Under the pieces are notes generated by a model. That model saw only the letters and a program-made list of their open reading frames with translations. It was not told where the DNA came from and ran no database searches. DNA of 64,000 nt from Nocardia colli. Lineage in GTDB: Bacteria; Actinomycetota; Actinomycetes; Mycobacteriales; Mycobacteriaceae. The stretch is from the NCBI RefSeq assembly GCF_008704205.1, contig NZ_VXLC01000017.1, forward strand, positions 62,001 through 126,000, written 5' to 3'. How positions within the stretch are numbered: the stretch's first letter is position 1; each line of letters starts with the position of its first letter. The position numbers were made by a program, and so were the translations under genes. Positions 55,814 to 63,876 of the stretch are shown in pieces.

Positions 55814-56104
55814 ATGAAAGACCGCAGGCCTCCGAAAGAGCTTGATGGTGCAACAGTTGTGGTGTCTGCCCTCACTCGAGATACGTCCGCGACTGGCGTC
55901 ACACAGCACTCCGCAATCGGTGACCCCGGAGCCGACGTTGCCGGGCTTGCCATCGCAAGGTATGCCGGTACGACGGGAGAGTTCTACCTCTTCTATTGCG
56001 ACGAGGATTGGGTCGTCCTGACGGACACTTGGCACGCGACAATTGACGATGCGATCGCCCAAGCGGATCGCGAATTCAACGGAGTGCGCTTCGAACCGGT
56101 ATAA
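55814..56104 (+). CDS. Hypothetical protein (96 aa)
   Basis: 96 residues, MKDRRPPKELDGATVVV... ending REFNGVRFEPV. No family is recognised; a central YLFYCDEDWVVLTDTWHATIDDAIAQADREF looks like a small alpha+beta fold. It overlaps an 18-codon GTG ORF at its start. The AT-richer context with neighbours suggests an acquired gene. Confidence 0.55.
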   Translation: MKDRRPPKELDGATVVVSALTRDTSATGVTQHSAIGDPGADVAGLAIARYAGTTGEFYLFYCDEDWVVLTDTWHATIDDAIAQADREFNGVRFEPV

Positions 56105-56225
56105 CTTTCGAGGCGCTTTCCGGTCACGGCCCCAGATATCGTCGCAGAGCTTCCCTACCTCCCGGAACGAAGCACCATCGTGCCTGCGTACTGCGCCGCG
56201 CCGGAACTGTTGGGATGATTGCTGG

Positions 56226-56717
56226 ATGAGCCGAACCAAGTTCGTCGAAATCGATGATCGCGGATTTTGGGCGGTCGACGATGCGCTGGATGTGTGGCTG
56301 GCATATCTGGTCGAGGCGGCCGGAGACGTCGGCCGGGCGGAAGCTTGGCTGAGCGACCTCGTTGAGGATTGGCGCCGTGGCTCGGCACTTGCCGATATAG
56401 GGGTGACGATGCGGTTGCCGGTGGTGGCGCATCGCGAGCGGGTGCGCGGGATCGCTCAGCGCGCTCGCCGTGCCGCGCTGGCGGGAGGAAGTGTGCCCGT
56501 CGAACGATTGCGGCAGTGGATAATTCTTGCCAATTTGGCAGTCTCGGATGGTTTCTCGCGCACACCCGATGGTGTTGGAGTGGACCGAATCCTCGAGGTG
56601 GCCGATGGGTTTATCGGGTTGCTGGATGGAAAGCTGGCTGCTGATCCACCGCATGGCTGGTGGTATCTCGGGACTGGTGCAGGCATGTCGATTATCGAGC
56701 GCAGGGATTCGCACTGA
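56226..56717 (+). CDS. Hypothetical protein (163 aa)
   Basis: 163 residues from ATG 56226, MSRTKFVEIDDRGFWAVDDALDVWLAYL... ending GAGMSIIERRDSH. No family recognised; mostly helical by composition. It follows the 96-residue ORF by about 120 bases on the same strand, within the island between the tRNA fragment and the tRNA cluster. Confidence 0.55.
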   Translation: MSRTKFVEIDDRGFWAVDDALDVWLAYLVEAAGDVGRAEAWLSDLVEDWRRGSALADIGVTMRLPVVAHRERVRGIAQRARRAALAGGSVPVERLRQWIILANLAVSDGFSRTPDGVGVDRILEVADGFIGLLDGKLAADPPHGWWYLGTGAGMSIIERRDSH

Positions 56718-56985
56718 TCGACTGAGCGCTGGTTGGCCCCACTGCGGCAGCGAATGCTGACCACGTCCGGTATTGCACGCCGTGCGTGCTGAGCGAAGCG
56801 GCCACGCCGCAGATCTACGAAACGGCCATCGGCCGGGCGGAAACAGTCGAGTCTGAAATCAGCTGCCGTCCAACACCATTCGCTGACGCGACCTTCGTGC
56901 AACCGACCCTCGCCAAGCCTCGGGAAGCTTGCCAAGCTTCGAGGAGGAGGAAAGGAGGCCATCGGTCGGCGACCTCGTAAGTTGG

Positions 56986-57058
56986 TGTGCCCGGAAGGAT
57001 TTGAACCTCCGACCTCCTGCTTCGTAGGCAGGCGCTCTCTCCGCTGAGCTACGGGCAC
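56986..57058 (-). tRNA. tRNA-Arg (anticodon ACG)
   Basis: A 73-base cloverleaf. Acceptor GTGCCCG with CGGGCAC; anticodon arm CTGCC-TACGAAG-CAGG region with ACG; T arm GGAGG-TTCAAAT-CCTTC. Discriminator A. It is the last of four leftward tRNAs and the one most similar to the 54244-54276 fragment. Confidence 0.9.
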
Positions 57059-57086
57059 GGGGCCCCGGGTGGGGCCGGAAAGCGGG

Positions 57087-57160
57087 TTCCCTCGGCGAGA
57101 TTCGAACTCGCACCTCCCGGAATCTAGGTCCGGTGCCTCTACCGATTGGGCTACGAGGGA
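57087..57160 (-). tRNA. tRNA-like gene with TAG anticodon, C33, short variable loop
   Basis: A 74-base cloverleaf on the minus strand. Acceptor TCCCTCG with CGAGGGA; anticodon arm CCGGA-CCTAGAT-TCCGG gives loop CCTAGAT and anticodon TAG, but position 33 is C instead of the near-universal T. The variable loop is 5 bases (GAGGT), not the long class II arm expected for a leucine tRNA with this anticodon. T arm GCGAG-TTCGAAT-CTCGC is normal. Confidence 0.75.
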
Positions 57161-57170
57161 TCGGGTTTCG

Positions 57171-57242
57171 TATCCGTGAGTGGAGTCGAACCACCGACCT
57201 GCACCTTCGGAGGGTGCCGCTCTTCCACTGAGCTACACGGAT
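57171..57242 (-). tRNA. tRNA-Arg (anticodon CCG)
   Basis: A 72-base cloverleaf. Acceptor ATCCGTG with CACGGAT; anticodon arm GCACC-CTCCGAA-GGTGC with CCG; T arm GGTGG-TTCGACT-CCACT. Reads CGG. Normal structure. Confidence 0.88.
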
Positions 57243-57322
57243 GTGAAACACGGTGGCAGCAGGAGGATTCCCTTCGGCCGCTCGGGCATGCTGCCGCGCA
57301 TCGTCGCTATTCAGTTGTCGAG

Positions 57323-57396
57323 CACGGACGGCGGGACTCCAACCCACAACCGGCGGTTTCGGAGGTCGCTGCTCTTCGGCGTTGAGCTACGTCCGT
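57323..57396 (-). tRNA. Degenerate tRNA-Arg-like (CCG anticodon)
   Basis: A 74-base cloverleaf. Acceptor ACGGACG with CGTCCGT is intact. The anticodon loop CTCCGAA carries CCG, but the stem GCGAC/ACCGC has two mismatches next to the loop. The T loop is TTGGAGT instead of TTCGAAT, losing the C56 that pairs with the D loop. Likely a pseudo-tRNA or a highly diverged regulatory tRNA. Confidence 0.7.
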
Positions 57397-57401
57397 ATGC
57401 A

Positions 57402-57451
57402 CGAGAAAGGGGTCACCCCTTGGCGTTTGCCGCGGAGTGACCCCTTTCTCG
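57402..57451 (-). terminator. Long hairpin before tRNA cluster
   Basis: A perfect 15-bp stem (CGAGAAAGGGGTCAC with GTGACCCCTTTCTCG) around a 20-base loop, immediately upstream of the first leftward tRNA. It may terminate the upstream lipoprotein gene or insulate the tRNA transcript. Confidence 0.7.
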
Positions 57452-57665
57452 GGTCTATGAGAAGACACGAATCAGGGGCCGCTCCGGACGGTCAGCCGTC
57501 GATAGGCGACCGTCGATAGCACGACATGGGCGCACGACTGCCAGGCACCGCGGCGCGACATCTGTCGCTGCTGGGTCCCGGTCATCGTCTTCGCCTTCCT
57601 GGTCGTGTGTTTTGTTGGTACCGACGTTAACATCCGGATTTCGCGATGGGAACCGAATTTTCCAC

Positions 57666-58301
57666 TCAGAAGGTTCGGTTGGACTCCCGTGAGATCTTGA
57701 ACCCGGCACCGGTGGTGTCGTTCGTGCAGGTCACTCCGCTCTCGGCGGAGTCACAGGTGAACGCTCCCACGGTGAGCATCCCACCGTACGGCAGCACCCG
57801 GCCGCCGCCACGGTTGCCGCCGTCGGTCGGCGCGCCGACGAACACGCCCTGGTTCAAGCAGAGCGCTTCGGAGTGCGTGCCGACGGTGAGCGCGCTCGCC
57901 TGCGGGTGCTTGCTCCAGCAGTCCTTGAACTGTGCGGGCACTGGGGAAGTCGCTCCCTGGCAACCGGCTTGGGCGTTGTCATCGATCGGCTGATCGAGGA
58001 TCGCGCAGAGGAACGACCCGCTCGGCGACTGGAAGTAGTACCCCATCGACTGCCGGTACTGCGCCGGATCGACTGGACCGGAGACGGGACCACGCGTCGT
58101 GGTGGGCGCGGCCGGGGAGGTCGGCGCCGGGGTCGTGGGCACGACCGGAGAACTGGTCACGGCTGCACTCGGCGGCGCCGAGCTGCGGGTCGTCGGCGCG
58201 TCCGAACCCTTGTCGTCATTGCCACACCCGGCCAGCAACGCCAGCGCGACGGCGCAGGGCACCACAGCGATACGAGCTCCTCGGATTTGCATGAGGGGCA
58301 T
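57666..58301 (-). CDS. Six-cysteine lipoprotein (paralog A)
   Basis: 211 residues. Signal peptide with lipobox LAGC (C26), a Ser/Thr/Pro-rich linker, then a domain with Cys at 99, 114, 128, 148, 183 and 192 in FLCAILDQP...AGCQGAT...CWSKHP...LCLNQG...FTCDSAESGVTCTND. The same six-Cys order and motifs occur in the protein at 60298-60825. Exported; function unknown. Confidence 0.75.
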   Translation of the reverse strand: MPLMQIRGARIAVVPCAVALALLAGCGNDDKGSDAPTTRSSAPPSAAVTSSPVVPTTPAPTSPAAPTTTRGPVSGPVDPAQYRQSMGYYFQSPSGSFLCAILDQPIDDNAQAGCQGATSPVPAQFKDCWSKHPQASALTVGTHSEALCLNQGVFVGAPTDGGNRGGGRVLPYGGMLTVGAFTCDSAESGVTCTNDTTGAGFKISRESNRTF

Positions 58302-58328
58302 TCTGTACCGAGCCCGCGAGCCTTTCGG

Positions 58329-59174
58329 TCAGGACGCGCCGGGCGGTTTGCGCGCCTGCACCGTGAAGCTGAGCGGCAACCGCTCGGGGTGTTCCGTGAG
58401 GTGCCATTCGTCACCCTCGCCGCGCGTCATCTTCCCGGGCAACGCCTCCCACGGCACGCTTCGATGCTCGGTCAGCCCGGTGATCGAGAGGCCGGCGCGC
58501 AGCAGCGCGGTCACGATCTCGCCGAACCCGTGGTTCCATTCGTGGGTCGTGGTCTGGACGAACTCGGCGTCGGTCTCGACGTAGGTGCCGCCGTCGGAAA
58601 ACACCATCGGCTCCGGCGTTTCGAAGTACGGGTAGCCGACAACCAGTCGCTCCGTGTGGGTTTCATCGATCGTGCACAGCATCGGATGGCTGTCCCGGAT
58701 GAACAGCTGTCCACCCGGTCGTAAGAGCCCGGCGACGGTCCGTGCCCAGCGCTCGATGCTCGGAAGCCAGCACAGCGCACCGATTCCCGTGTACACCAGG
58801 TCGAATTGCGCTCCGCCGAGGGCGGATACCGCGTCGTAGACGTTCGATTCGACGAAATCGATACCTGCCCCGGCCTTTTCGGCCAGCAACCGCGCCTGCG
58901 CCAGCGACGCGGGGGAGAAGTCGAGCCCGGTCATGGTCGCGCCGAGCCGAGCCAGCGAGAGGGTGTCGGTGCCGATGTGGCATTGCAGGTGCACCCCGCG
59001 CAGCCCGTCGATGTCGCCGAGCAGCGGCCGATCGAACCGGACGACCTCGCTGAGAAAGTCCGGTTCGGTGAGGAACCGCTGCACCGCGTAGTCGCGCGAT
59101 GCGGCGTGCACGGGTGCGCGCTCGTCCCAGTTGGCCCGGTTGAGGCGGAGGTAGTCGTCGGTCACGGACGTCAC
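58329..59174 (-). CDS. SAM-dependent methyltransferase
   Basis: 281 residues from GTG 59174. Rossmann motif LQCHIGTDTLSLARLGATMTGLDFSPASLAQA (motif I with GLD), then FVESNVYDA and VYTGIGALCWLPSIERWARTVAGLLRPGGQLFIRD (motifs II/III). Small-molecule class I methyltransferase; acceptor unknown. It sits between the six-Cys lipoprotein and TerC genes. Confidence 0.82.
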   Translation of the reverse strand: MTSVTDDYLRLNRANWDERAPVHAASRDYAVQRFLTEPDFLSEVVRFDRPLLGDIDGLRGVHLQCHIGTDTLSLARLGATMTGLDFSPASLAQARLLAEKAGAGIDFVESNVYDAVSALGGAQFDLVYTGIGALCWLPSIERWARTVAGLLRPGGQLFIRDSHPMLCTIDETHTERLVVGYPYFETPEPMVFSDGGTYVETDAEFVQTTTHEWNHGFGEIVTALLRAGLSITGLTEHRSVPWEALPGKMTRGEGDEWHLTEHPERLPLSFTVQARKPPGAS

Positions 59175-59298
59175 TCTGGCACGGACGCCGCGGCGCGCGC
59201 ATGTGAAATTATGGTCAGCAACCACACCGCTAGCCGACTAGAACGGACAAATCGGGCATGATGGACGCCATGACCTTCGCTACCGATCGACGCACCGC

Positions 59299-60282
59299 AT
59301 GCAGGTAACCGCTCTCGAATGGGTGATCACCTGCGTGGTGATCCTCGGCTTGTTCGTCTTCGACTTCTTCGCCCATGTGCGCACCCCGCACGAACCGACC
59401 TTCCGCGAGTCCGGATTCTGGTCCGCGGTCTACATCGGAATCGCCCTGGCCTTCGGCGGTTTCGTCGCCTGGCGGTGGGGTTCGACATTCGCGGGGGAGT
59501 ACTACGCGGGCTTCGTCACCGAGAAGGCGCTCTCGGTGGACAACCTGTTCATCTTCCTCATCATCATGTCGACCTTCGCGGTGCCGCGGATGTATCAGCA
59601 GAAGGCGCTGCTGATCGGCATCGTGATCGCGCTGGTGATGCGCGGGGTGTTCATCGCCGTCGGCGCGGCCGCGATCAGCGCCTTCAGCTGGGTGTTCTAT
59701 CTGTTCGGCCTGTTCCTGATCTACACCGCGATCAAGCTGGTCACCGAGAGCGGCCACGAGGCCGAGCACGAGGAGAAGCGCGACAGCCGGGTCGTCGCGC
59801 TGGCCAAACGGATACTGCCGACCACCGACAGCTACGACGGCGACAAGCTGGTCACCCGGATCGACGGACGCCGCGTGGTGACCCCGCTGCTGCTGGCGTT
59901 GCTGGCGATCGGCTTCGCCGACCTGCTGTTCGCCCTGGACTCGATCCCGGCGATCTACGGTCTGACGAGCGAGCCGTACCTGGTATTCACCGCAAACGCG
60001 TTCGCGCTCATGGGTTTACGGCAGTTGTACTTCCTGATCGGTGGACTCCTCGATCGTCTGGTCTATCTGTCCTACGGCCTGTCCGCGATCCTCGCGTTCA
60101 TCGGCGTGAAGCTGGTGCTGCACGCGTTGCACGAGAACACGCTGCCGTTCATCAACGGCGGCGAACACGTCAGCGTGCCGGAAATCTCCACCGGGGTCTC
60201 GCTCAGTGTGATCATCGGCATCCTGGTCGTCGCGACGGTCGCCAGCCTGCTGCGTACCCGCTCCCGCGCTCGATCGGACTGA
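59299..60282 (+). CDS. TerC-family membrane protein
   Basis: 327 residues with about nine membrane segments and TerC signatures (LSVDNLFIFLIIMSTFAVP, GFADLLFALDSIPAIYGLT, LMGLRQLYFLIGGLLDRL). Family members (TerC, Alx) export metals such as Mn or aid tellurite resistance. No manganese riboswitch of yybP type is recognisable in the 5' spacer. ATG 59299. Confidence 0.85.
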   Translation: MQVTALEWVITCVVILGLFVFDFFAHVRTPHEPTFRESGFWSAVYIGIALAFGGFVAWRWGSTFAGEYYAGFVTEKALSVDNLFIFLIIMSTFAVPRMYQQKALLIGIVIALVMRGVFIAVGAAAISAFSWVFYLFGLFLIYTAIKLVTESGHEAEHEEKRDSRVVALAKRILPTTDSYDGDKLVTRIDGRRVVTPLLLALLAIGFADLLFALDSIPAIYGLTSEPYLVFTANAFALMGLRQLYFLIGGLLDRLVYLSYGLSAILAFIGVKLVLHALHENTLPFINGGEHVSVPEISTGVSLSVIIGILVVATVASLLRTRSRARSD

Positions 60283-60297
60283 GCGGGGCGCGAACGC

Positions 60298-60825
60298 TCA
60301 GAACACCCGGTTGCTGTCCGGCGCGATCTCGAACCCGTGCCCGTCTTCATCATTGCTGCAGGTGACGCTGAAAGTGTCGGCGCGGCAGGTGAATCCATGC
60401 GCGTGCAGGGTGGATCCGGCGGGCAGCACCGGGCCGGCCGCGAGCTGCGGCCCGGTGTAGAAGCCCTGATTCACGCAGAGGTATCCGGCGTCCGCGCCGA
60501 CCGCCACGGCCGCGGCCGCCGGATCGGTGCTCCAGCATTTCTGCATGTGCGGCGGCGCGGGACCGGTCGCGCCCTGGCAACCCGCGGTCCGGCGCGGCTG
60601 GCCGTTCGGCTGATCGAGGATGCCGCAGGTGATCTGCCGGTCCGCCGTCTGGAAGTAATAGCCGTCGGCGTCGCGGTACAGCACCGGGTCGGCGACGCCG
60701 GGCTGGGTCAGCGGGCGGGCCGACGAGGAAGTTGCTGGGTCCGATTTGTCCGGTACGCCCAGGTACGCGTACAACAGGCCAGCGGTGGCAGCCGTCGACG
60801 CGAAAACCGCTACGTATGTGCGCAT
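60298..60825 (-). CDS. Six-cysteine exported protein (paralog B)
   Basis: 175 residues. An N-terminal hydrophobic segment (about 5-22) acts as signal/anchor without a lipobox. Cys at 67, 83, 97, 117, 147 and 156 match paralog A one-for-one (TCGILDQP...AGCQGAT...CWSTDP...LCVNQG...FTCRAD...VTCSND...SNRVF). Paralogs lie 2 kb apart on the same strand with unrelated genes between. Likely disulfide-stabilised; function unknown. Confidence 0.75.
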   Translation of the reverse strand: MRTYVAVFASTAATAGLLYAYLGVPDKSDPATSSSARPLTQPGVADPVLYRDADGYYFQTADRQITCGILDQPNGQPRRTAGCQGATGPAPPHMQKCWSTDPAAAAVAVGADAGYLCVNQGFYTGPQLAAGPVLPAGSTLHAHGFTCRADTFSVTCSNDEDGHGFEIAPDSNRVF

Positions 60826-60984
60826 GGCCGCGAGTCTGCCGCTGTGGTAGGGGGTATGTCCGTATCGCGCACGGTGTGTCGCCGGAAGTTAGCTGTCTTC
60901 GGCAGGGTACCCGGCCTCGCCGCCTGATTCCCCGCAGGAAGAACCGGCAAAAGGGGAATCAGGACGGGCGAGCGGGTGGCAGGT

Positions 60985-61269
60985 TCAGGACGCGAAAGCG
61001 CCCAGCACCGGCAGCCATTCGACGACGCGCACGCCATCGATCAGCCGCTCCTGGGCGAACGGGTCCACCACGAGCAACGCGTTCAGCGCATCCGCGTCCG
61101 CGGCCTGGAACAGCAGCAGCGCGCCGGATCCGTCCGGGTACGGTCCGCTGGTCAGCAGGGCGCCCGCCGCGAGCTGATCGGCGAGCCAGCCGCGGTGCGC
61201 CGGGCGATGGGTATCCCGGCCCGGGACCGTGGCCTCGGAGTAGGTGTAGTGAACGGCGAATATCGGCAC
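60985..61269 (-). CDS. YciI-like small protein
   Basis: 94 residues from GTG 61269 (AGGAAG upstream). YCII-domain layout: VPIFAVHYTYS...HRPAHRGWLADQLAAGALLTSGPYPDGSGALLLFQAADADALNALLVVDPF. Small alpha+beta barrel-like fold, possibly enzymatic or ligand-binding. Only 17 bases downstream of the ArgA-like gene, probably co-transcribed. Confidence 0.8.
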   Translation of the reverse strand: MPIFAVHYTYSEATVPGRDTHRPAHRGWLADQLAAGALLTSGPYPDGSGALLLFQAADADALNALLVVDPFAQERLIDGVRVVEWLPVLGAFAS

Positions 61270-61286
61270 GAGTGAATCGCTTCCTG

Positions 61287-61853
61287 TCAGAGAGTGAGCA
61301 GCATCCGAGTATTGCCGAGCGTGTTCGGCTTCACGTAGCTCAGGTCGAGGAACTCCGCGACGCCGGTGTCGTAGGACCGGCACATCTCCGCGTACACCTC
61401 GGCCGTCACCGGCGTTCCCTCGATCTCGGCGAAACCGTGCCGCGCGAAGAACTCCACCTCGAAGGTCAGCACGAACACCCGCCGCAGTTCCAGCTCGCGG
61501 GCCACCGCGATCAGATGCTCCACCACGACCCGGCCGACGCCGCTGCCCTTGACATCCGGATGCACCGCGACCGTGCGCACCTCGCCGAGATCGGCCCACA
61601 GCACGTGCAGCGCCCCGCAGCCGACGACCCGGCCGTCCAGCTCGGCCACCCAGAATTCCTGCACTGCCTCATAGAGCGTGACCAGGTTCTTTTCCAGCAG
61701 TATCCGGCCGGCGTAGACATCGACGAGGCGTTTGATCTCGGGCACGTCGGAGGTTCGCGCGCGTCGGACGACCAGTGCGGAGCTGTTCGCGCCGAGAGGC
61801 ACGCCCGGATGTGCGTCGCTGGTCGAACCACCTAGTGGTCCCCGAGAGTTCAT
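61287..61853 (-). CDS. ArgA-like N-acetylglutamate synthase / GNAT acetyltransferase (Rv2747-type)
   Basis: 188 residues from ATG 61853. The line ALVVRRARTSDVPEIKRLVDVYAGRILLEKNLVTLYEAVQEFWVAELDGRVVGCGALHVLWADLGEVRTVAVHPDVKGSGVGRVVVEHLI matches the short mycobacterial glutamate N-acetyltransferase by memory. It would make N-acetylglutamate for arginine synthesis with acetyl-CoA bound at KGSGVGRVV. The start is uncertain by a few codons (GTG near residue 17 also possible). Synteny with ftsK-pgsA region supports it. Confidence 0.85.
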   Translation of the reverse strand: MNSRGPLGGSTSDAHPGVPLGANSSALVVRRARTSDVPEIKRLVDVYAGRILLEKNLVTLYEAVQEFWVAELDGRVVGCGALHVLWADLGEVRTVAVHPDVKGSGVGRVVVEHLIAVARELELRRVFVLTFEVEFFARHGFAEIEGTPVTAEVYAEMCRSYDTGVAEFLDLSYVKPNTLGNTRMLLTL

Positions 61854-61996
61854 GGGGTGCAGAGTAGTCGGGTGGGTTACCGATAGGCTGAACGTGTGCC
61901 GCACATCCAGTCGTCCCGCTCACCGCAGTGGGTCAGGCATGACGCGCGCCGGGCCGGCGCTGGTCATCGTCGTGCCGTGTTGAGTCTGGAGTGTCG

Positions 61997-62656
61997 ATGA
62001 GCGCCCAGCCGGAAGAGATCGAGCGGCGTTGGACTGGGGCCAGTCCGATCCGATCCGGCATCGTCGCGCCGCATGCCGAACCTGTCGTGCCGCTGATGAA
62101 TATCGCGAACATCCTGACCATGCTGCGGATCGCGCTGGTCCCGCTGTTCGTGGTCGCGCTGTTCGTCGACGGCGGGCACGACCCGGCCTGGCGGATCATC
62201 GCGGCCGCCCTGTTCGGTATCGCCGCGATCACCGATCGTTTCGACGGGCAACTGGCGCGCAAATACGGCCTGGTCACCGACTTCGGCAAGCTCGCCGATC
62301 CGATCGCGGACAAGGCGCTGATCGGTTCCGCGGTGATCGGTTTGTCCGTGCTGGGCGATCTGGCCTGGTGGATCACCCTGGTCATCTGCGGTCGCGAGAT
62401 CGGCGTGACCCTGCTGCGACTGGCCGTGGTGCGCCGCGGCGTGATTCCCGCCGGACGCGGCGGCAAGCTGAAAACCCTGGTGCAGTCCCTCGCCATCGCG
62501 GTCCTGCTGCTGCCGTTGGGCGGCTGGCTCGCGAGCGCGGGCATGTGGCTGATGTATGTGGCCGTCGCGCTGACCGTGCTCACCGGCCTCGACTATGTCG
62601 GCCAGGCGATGCGGGTGTGGTTCGCGGGCGGGCCGGGCCGAACGCGCGGCGCATGA
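61997..62656 (+). CDS. pgsA: CDP-diacylglycerol-glycerol-3-phosphate 3-phosphatidyltransferase
   Basis: 219 residues. CDP-alcohol phosphotransferase motif D83-G84-x2-A87-R88...G97-x3-D101-x3-D105 is complete within DRFDGQLARKYGLVTDFGKLADPIADK. Several membrane helices. Makes phosphatidylglycerophosphate for PG/cardiolipin. ATG 61997 has GGAG six bases upstream; a GTG two codons earlier overlaps that site. Its stop overlaps the cinA ATG (ATGA). Confidence 0.93.
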   Translation: MSAQPEEIERRWTGASPIRSGIVAPHAEPVVPLMNIANILTMLRIALVPLFVVALFVDGGHDPAWRIIAAALFGIAAITDRFDGQLARKYGLVTDFGKLADPIADKALIGSAVIGLSVLGDLAWWITLVICGREIGVTLLRLAVVRRGVIPAGRGGKLKTLVQSLAIAVLLLPLGGWLASAGMWLMYVAVALTVLTGLDYVGQAMRVWFAGGPGRTRGA

Positions 62657-63201
62657 CCGCGACGTCGTCGGTGTCGGCCGATCCGTTGACCGCCGATGCA
62701 CCGGTCGCCGATCTCGTACACGCGCTGACCGCGGCCGGGCAGACCGTCGCGACCGCCGAATCCCTCACCGCCGGGCTGCTGTCCGCGACCATCGCCGGTG
62801 TTCCGGGCGCCAGCGCCGTGCTGCGCGGCGGACTCGTGGTGTACGCCACAGATCTCAAACACAGCCTGGCCGGCGTCAGCTCCGAAGTACTGGAGACGGA
62901 AGGTCCGGTCGCCGCCAGCACCGCCGAACAACTGGCAGTCGGCGCGCGAACGAATTGCGGGGCAGACTGGGGAGTGGCACTGACCGGTGTGGCCGGGCCC
63001 GACGCGCAGGACGGACATGCGGTCGGCACGGTTTTCCTCGGTCTGGCCGGTCCGGGGCACACCGAGGTGATGCGGTTGAAACTCGTCGGTGACCGTTGGA
63101 CGATCAGGATCAGTGCGGCGCACACCGCGGTGCGCGAGTTGCTGCGCTGTGTACGACGGCCGGATCAGCGTCCGGCCGGGCAGGACGGGCAAGGTGAGTG
63201 A
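62653..63201 (+). CDS. cinA: CinA C-terminal-domain nicotinamide-nucleotide amidase (PncC-like)
   Basis: 182 residues. PncC-type blocks: VATAESLTAGLLSATIAGVPGASAVLRGGLVVYATDLKHSLAGV, then ALTGVAGPDAQDGHAVGTVFLGL. Deamidates nicotinamide mononucleotide in NAD recycling. Lacks the N-terminal MoCF domain of full CinA. Coupled to pgsA by ATGA overlap, as in mycobacterial neighbourhoods. Confidence 0.88.
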   Translation: MTATSSVSADPLTADAPVADLVHALTAAGQTVATAESLTAGLLSATIAGVPGASAVLRGGLVVYATDLKHSLAGVSSEVLETEGPVAASTAEQLAVGARTNCGADWGVALTGVAGPDAQDGHAVGTVFLGLAGPGHTEVMRLKLVGDRWTIRISAAHTAVRELLRCVRRPDQRPAGQDGQGE

Positions 63202-63266
63202 TTTGTGCCGGGCGGGAACCAACCGGCCCATGCCCGACGTTGTGCCAGAAAGAACGGCGTGCGTGG

Positions 63267-63278
63267 CACTCGTGAGTG
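63267..63278. promoter_or_regulatory. Inverted repeat upstream of clgR
   Basis: CACTC-GT-GAGTG, five-base arms, about 39 bases before the clgR ATG. It could be an autoregulatory site; it does not clearly match a known ClgR box. Confidence 0.35.
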
Positions 63279-63316
63279 TCATGCAGGTCCCCTGACAGGG
63301 AGCGAAGGAGAACGAG

Positions 63317-63799
63317 ATGACGCTGCTGCGAGAGGCCATCGGGGACAGTCTGCGGCGTGCTCGTCTCGCCCAGAGCCGGACCCTGCGCGAGGTGTCCACC
63401 TCGGCGCGCGTGAGCCTGGGCTATCTCTCCGAGGTCGAGCGGGGCCGCAAAGAAGCCTCCAGTGAGTTACTGGCCGCCATTTGCGCGGCCCTCGACGTGC
63501 CGCTGTCCCGGGTGCTCTGGGACGTGAGCACGATCATGGCCGGCGCCGACGGGCTGCCCACGCGCACCCCGGCCGACGCCGCGGCCGCGCCGCTGCCGGT
63601 CGACGCGGAGCAGACCAGCGCTCCCGCCGAGGCCGCGCCGGCCGCGGACGCACCCGCCGTCGAGCCCGCGCTCGCGCCCGCGAGTGCCAGCCTGTCGGTG
63701 GCCGGTGCGGGCGGTCGTCCGCTGCCGCTGGCCATGGACACCCGAATCGTCATTCCCGCACCCAAGGCCGACATGCTGGTCCTGGTGAAGGGCATGTGA
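63317..63799 (+). CDS. clgR: ClgR-like XRE-family transcriptional activator
   Basis: 160 residues. N-terminal XRE HTH (LRRARLAQSRTLREVSTSARVSLGYLSEVERGRKEASSELLAAICAALDVPL), an Ala/Pro-rich linker, and a C-terminal tail ending PKADMLVLVKGM. ClgR controls clp proteases and stress genes in actinobacteria; position after cinA fits. ATG 63317 has GGAG. Confidence 0.9.
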   Translation: MTLLREAIGDSLRRARLAQSRTLREVSTSARVSLGYLSEVERGRKEASSELLAAICAALDVPLSRVLWDVSTIMAGADGLPTRTPADAAAAPLPVDAEQTSAPAEAAPAADAPAVEPALAPASASLSVAGAGGRPLPLAMDTRIVIPAPKADMLVLVKGM

Positions 63800-63876
63800 C
63801 ACCCAGCGACAGGTGGCCACTGCGGCAACGCTGCGGACCGGCGCCCAAAGCGGATAGATTCTCACTAGGCGTCGGT

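Noticed and set aside
55761..55817. 18-codon GTG ORF overlapping the next ATG
   Set aside because: Too short to judge; coupling is possible but unsupported by any family match.
54233..57451. Complete integrative element or prophage
   Set aside because: No integrase, recombinase or phage structural gene is visible; only the tRNA fragment and base composition hint at mobility.
59180..59298. Possible yybP-type manganese riboswitch before terC
   Set aside because: No matching helices or conserved loops could be found in the short spacer.
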